Assembly: GCA_020137815.1 (NCBI GenBank)
Contig: CM035350.1
Span: 5,834,180-5,898,179, forward strand
Direction: 5' to 3'
Source of the DNA: Hormiphora californensis
Lineage: Eukaryota; Ctenophora; Tentaculata; Cydippida; Pleurobrachiidae
DNA length: 64,000 bases
Shown here: positions 60,301 to 64,000 of the stretch, in pieces
How positions within the stretch are numbered: the stretch's first letter is position 1
Layout: each line of letters begins with the position of its first letter
Notes under the pieces: generated by a model
The model's input: only the letters and a program-made list of their open reading frames with translations
Told to the model about the DNA's origin: nothing
The model's database searches: none
Program-made: the position numbers and the translations under genes

Positions 60301-62835
60301 GATATTTCAGCTTTGCAGGAGATGTAACTACCCTAAGTCTGGAGATGTGTTCTCCAAGATCCCCTTGAGAAGTTTCTGTTTAGCTGGAGACACTCCTGAC
60401 TTCTTGTGTTGCCTCCTATTCTCCTTGCCCTCCCCAGACTCCGACCTCAGGGAGAGGTTGCTCAGCTGATTGAGAAGGGTGTCTACAACTTTCTCCTGCT
60501 CTCTTGGATGGTCCTGTGTTGGGAGAGTGTCTTATAGATTGTTCTTGATGAAGTGTACTCTTCCCCTTAGTGTTCATGTTCTCCCACTCAGTATCCAGCT
60601 GCATGTTCAGGTCATTCACGAGGGACTGCATCTGTACAAACTTGCTGTATAGATCTCCCCTCAACTTCTTGGTCTCTTGTCCAGAGGTTTACTTTTAACA
60701 AGTGCCAGATAGGAGGGTCGGTGTAACAGGAATATGTCCCCTTTGCATCCTCCAGGAGGCCAGAGCAGCCAGTAAGTTCCTTCTCATTCTGAATCTCTTC
60801 ATTTACATCACCAAGCACCGAAGCAGCCTCATTCAGCTCTGATTTGAGACTGGTGGCCGTTACAGCGATCCCTTTCAGCTCGTTTTTATCCAAGATATCC
60901 TTGACATCTTCCAGACGGGCACTGTCCTTCTTGTGCTGTGCGAGGAAGGCAGTAAGTTCTGGATCTCCTCCTCAATACTCTTCCTGTACATTGCATCGTT
61001 ATTCACAACAGGTTCCACCTTCTTCTCAACTGGAGGTGTAGGTTTAACTGGTGGAACTGCAGAGTAGGGATGGATGGTTTCCTGGACAGAGGTTCCTTCT
61101 TCACAACCTCAGGAACTGGTCTGGGGGCTACTGCTGCTACTGGAGGGGTGTTGGTTCAGGGGGCCGGAGAGATCCGAATGAGGGGAGAATTGGGGATGGT
61201 TTAGGAGTGGAGGCGGTTAGAGAACCTCCCAGACCTCCAAACAGTCCTCCAAGTGGTGCAGATGAGGGTAGTGGGGTACCGGGTGGAGCGGGTTGGAGAG
61301 AAGGAGCGGGTTGGAGGGAAGGAGGAGGGGCAGTGGGTAGAGGGGCAGAGCAACTTTCACTGTCACATTCACTAAACTCTGGCACGGCTAGCAGGGAGGG
61401 GAGGGGCTGCCAATTGGGCTTGTCAGGGTATCAGGGACGGCCATGTTAATCAGTTTGAACCCTGCCAGTACACCCTCACTAGTGAGTGTTAGTAGTACGG
61501 GCTCCCTGGGATTATCTCTCTCCCATGACAGTGGGTTCAGTAGTTTTAATCAAGAGACATGCCCACTGGGTATGTGGCCCTCCCCATCTGCATAGGGCAT
61601 CTCAGCCCTAGCTCCCTCGTCCAAGTTGAACAGAAACTGGCCCTGTTTTCTCTGGCACTGCTCCAATAAATGCCAGCTCTAGGCCCCTGCTGCAGCCCAA
61701 TGCTAGTGTGTTCCAGGGCAGACTTGGGCGAACATAATACCGAGTGCTCTACCCGGCTCACTGTAGAAAACATCATCGAAATCAGTAAACTTTGTTGCGA
61801 TACTCTTATCTTTGAACTGAAAAACAGGGAGTTAATATTAGTAGAAATATAACAAGGGATGTATAGATAAAACCAGATAACCTGGGTAATCTCCCATAGC
61901 CACTAAACATCATTGATTAATTACATTTTCCACGTGAACTATCTTGAATTTGTCCTCCTGTTCAAATACAGCGACGTATTCGAAAGTGCTAATCCAGAAG
62001 AGATCTCTTGCTGCGGGTGCGCCCCAGAACATCCCAACTGGAGGGCGGTACACCGGGCAATATCCAGGGTGGGTTTCAGGTTGATTATCTGCCCAGAAAT
62101 AGTGCCCACTGCCAACTGCTTTCCCTTGCTACTCCAGCACAAGGATTGGGCACCAAATCCAGGTTTAAAGCTCATCTGGACAATAGAATCCCCTTTCAAC
62201 TCCACACCGCTACATCGCCCTGTACAGTGGCAGTTTGCAAGGACTGCAGGCTGACCAGGATTCCACATCGGCTTGGAACCTGCGTGGGATGGAGGGTTAA
62301 ACAACCTGGTATAGGAAGGCTATAGTAGGAATTCGTCATAAAGAGCACGGTACTACAATTCGCATTGAGTTTAGTTTGAGCGAACACAGCAGGATTTGTA
62401 TCCAGTATCGGATATCAACAAAATGCAGCATTGAGTCCTTTGTTGCAATGGACACAACAAGTCCGTCTGAGGCCACAGACACATCAAAACAGTAGAACTA
62501 AATCCGAATCGAGAAACAGGTTTTGGAGCATCAACGCTTAAATTTGCCTTTTCTCTTGTGAAGATTTCGTAAATCTGCGACTTCTTGTAGACGTTTACAA
62601 CTGCAAGGGAGGACAAGAATGTCAGGACTTGTTACTACTTACTCAATAGGTCTTGCATTATAAAGTTGATTGTAATCACAATTTATGTTAATCTACCTTT
62701 ATCACAGGCAACTAAAATGTGGCCAAACTTCGTATTTGTAACCAAACTACATTTTTCTTCCTCGATCGAAGATCCACATCGAATTTTGGGCAGAAACTTG
62801 CACTGGAAGTGCTTCACTTCTGCCTCTTGGTCCAT
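57338..62835 (-). CDS. NUP214: Nuclear pore protein Nup214 (multiple indels)
   Basis: The ATG at 62835 begins an exon to 62697 (EVKHFQCKFLPKIR..., phase-1 donor), and the next exon starts at 62600. The N-terminal beta-propeller is recognisable by LCWSSKGKQLAVGTISGQI and the FGHILVACDK segment, which match Nup214 propeller positions. The middle (61,000-60,400) has coiled-coil text (ELKGIAVTATSLKSELNEA, FVQMQSLVNDLNMQLDTEW). The C-terminal half is FG-rich: SLFGATAPSSTAP repeats, then GFGxA, AFGSTPAFG and, in the last exon (57585), FGDLSNTNNNRGF. Family role: cytoplasmic face of the nuclear pore, mRNA export and docking of DDX19/CRM1. The frame shifts often, many changes being at short homopolymers. 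The stop at 57338 is provisional and would leave only 22 bp to the next gene. Confidence 0.8.
59290..59850 (-). repeat. 39-bp FG-repeat array in Nup214, about 14 copies
   Basis: The unit encodes SLFGATAPSSTAP. Several units are 37, 38 or 40 bp because of single-base losses or gains (for example CCAAACAG against CCAACAG), so the frame wanders through all three phases. Confidence 0.85.
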
Positions 62836-62887
62836 TCTACAGAGCAAAATTAATAGTTAATCGGGTTAAATTTGTTTTAGAATAGTG

Positions 62888-62917
62888 AACCATAATAAAG
62901 TTCAGAGAGCGTCCAAT
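62888..62917. mobile_element. Start of a GAACCATAATAAAGTTC-family element, cut by gap
   Basis: GAACCATAATAAAGTTC followed by GAGAGCGTCCAAT runs directly into the N gap. This suggests that the unresolved insert is another foldback copy. Confidence 0.6.
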
Positions 62918-63017
62918 NNNNNNNNNNNNNNNNNNNNNNNNNNNNNNNNNNNNNNNNNNNNNNNNNNNNNNNNNNNNNNNNNNNNNNNNNNNNNNNNNNN
63001 NNNNNNNNNNNNNNNNN
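62918..63017. other. 100-N assembly gap
   Basis: Exactly 100 N, the usual placeholder for a gap of unknown length. It truncates the neighbouring exon at 63018. Confidence 0.98.
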
Positions 63018-63725
63018 TATTGGTTGCCTGTTTGCCTCTAGAGCAGCTGCTGCAGCGGCCCCTTCCTGGGGTAATTGATCTCTGTTATTACTGTCCTCCC
63101 CACCTTGCTGCTCCCCATTCTGATCTGCTCCATTCTGCTGCCCATTAGCGCCGTTCTGCTGCCCATTAGCGCCGTTCTGCTGCCCATTAGCGCCGTTCTG
63201 CTGCCCATTAGCGCCGTGTTGGGCAGCACTACCTTCTTGTCTTTCTGCATCTTTGTTCTCTGCGTCGTCCCTAAAATGAGAACAGTTTGTTTGGGTAATG
63301 AAAATGGATTTTTTGAAGCTGTCACCCCTTCTCGTGCTCTTTCACAAGCGCATGCATTTGGGGGTGACAACTTCAAAATCCTGTCAGAGCATTGGCCTGA
63401 CAGTCAAAATCCGACTTTGCCAACTAACCCTGCTTGAGACAGGACGGAACTAGGCAAGTAATACTCAACTACTACCCAGAGCTGCACTACTCACAGTTCA
63501 TCCTGTATGATACGATGCAGTGTTTTGATGGCAGTAGTGGTGATTGTGGAATCCTTCTCCAACCAGGCACACATATCATCTGTCCCGGTAGAGGTGGTGA
63601 GAAGAGTACACACCAGGGAGAGACACACTGCTGACAAACTGTGCTCCACGCGGCCATTCCCCATCACACGGTGAATCACCTTGGGCAGTGCTGTAAAAGG
63701 AGAAGATCAGAGAGAGAGGAGAGAG

Positions 63726-63815
<90 letters not shown>

Positions 63816-64000
63816 TCATGGATTCTCACCGGGGCACTGTGCCATGTTTTCTACAGCCCTCTTCTCCTCACACAGATACTGTAGGCATCGCAACAGTGGC
63901 TCTTCCAGTGTAGAATTCCTCTTGAGTAGATCCACAATGGGAAAGACGGTGTAGGCAGAGTTAGCTAAGAGAAGGGTATCTCGGTAGTAGAGTGACTCTA
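63018..64000 (-). CDS. Helical-repeat-like protein with GANGQQN repeats, three exons (partial at both ends)
   Basis: I do not recognise the gene. Exons: from beyond 64000 to 63830 (phase-1 donor GTGAGA), 63690-63495 (phase-2 donor GTGAGT) and 63270 into the gap. Phases agree at both junctions. The first two read as amphipathic helices (LLLANSAYTVFPIVDLLKR, LLRCLQYLCEEKRAVENMA, SLSAVCLSLVCTLLTT, IKTLHRIIQDEL), suggestive of ARM/HEAT repeats. The third is acidic, then four copies of GANGQQN, GGEDSNN and an Ala run, i.e. disordered. The intron between the first two holds a long GA microsatellite. The N-terminal exons lie outside the window and the C-terminus is lost in the gap. Confidence 0.6.
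63134..63220 (-). repeat. 21-bp coding repeat (GANGQQN)
   Basis: Four near-perfect tandem copies of a 21-bp unit (TTCTGCTGCCCATTAGCGCC on the plus strand), encoding Gly-Ala-Asn-Gly-Gln-Gln-Asn. Confidence 0.9.
63700..63812. repeat. (GA)n microsatellite in intron
   Basis: About 110 bp of GA repeats between the exons ending at 63830 and starting at 63690. Confidence 0.9.

Overview
The window is from an animal nuclear genome. It has spliced genes with GT-AG introns, a complete secreted papain-type protease gene with 11 exons, a nucleoporin Nup214 gene, LTR and LINE retroelements, many foldback elements, long (GA)n/(CT)n microsatellites and a CCCTAA-like interstitial tract. The short introns and gene set would suit an early-branching invertebrate such as a sponge, but nothing in the sequence fixes the taxon.

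Layout. 1-5.7 kb, minus strand: a gene of at least nine exons (gene A). Eight consecutive exons each encode one copy of a ~53-80 residue repeat, and every intron resolved is phase 1. 5.7-14.7 kb: no convincing gene; microsatellites, minisatellites, MITE-like elements and a homopolymer block that looks artefactual. 14.8-30.4 kb, minus strand: an enormous, almost intronless coding region (~5,200 codons). It encodes about 32 copies of a ~60-residue helix-helix-strand-strand module joined by Pro/Glu/Val/Lys/Ala-rich linkers, including 22 copies of a 14-residue PEVK-like repeat. About six single-base indels split it. Its last exon ends in a phase-1 donor that would join in frame to the first exon of gene A 9 kb downstream, so the two may be one gene. 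I recognise neither protein family; this locus is the best candidate for an undescribed system.

30.4-42 kb: transposon-rich, with no recognised gene. It holds a perfect 78-bp inverted repeat around a tRNA-like core, a 5.3-kb segment bounded by inverted GAACCATAATAAAGTTC ends, several smaller foldbacks, a 53-bp minisatellite and a triplicated exon-like unit. 42.2-45.2 kb, plus strand: a complete 530-residue cysteine protease of the 26/29-kDa proteinase / counting-factor-associated-protein-D type. 45.6-48.4 kb: a 2.8-kb foldback element with a TTTAA target duplication, itself interrupted by a hAT-like MITE. 49.25-54.06 kb: an LTR retrotransposon (minus strand) with an intact Gag-protease ORF and no polymerase or integrase, abutting a 5'-truncated LINE.

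55.3-64 kb, minus strand: two N-terminal exons of a CLC-type chloride channel/exchanger, a broken nuclear-protein gene ending in half of a UBZ4-like zinc finger (SLX4-like), Nup214 with many small indels, a 100-N scaffold gap, and three exons of a helical-repeat-like protein with a 7-residue Gln/Asn/Gly repeat that runs off the window.

Indels are concentrated in the giant gene and in the Nup214/SLX4-like genes. Gene A, the protease gene and the Gag-Pro ORF are clean. This fits local consensus error in repeats, though decay cannot be excluded.
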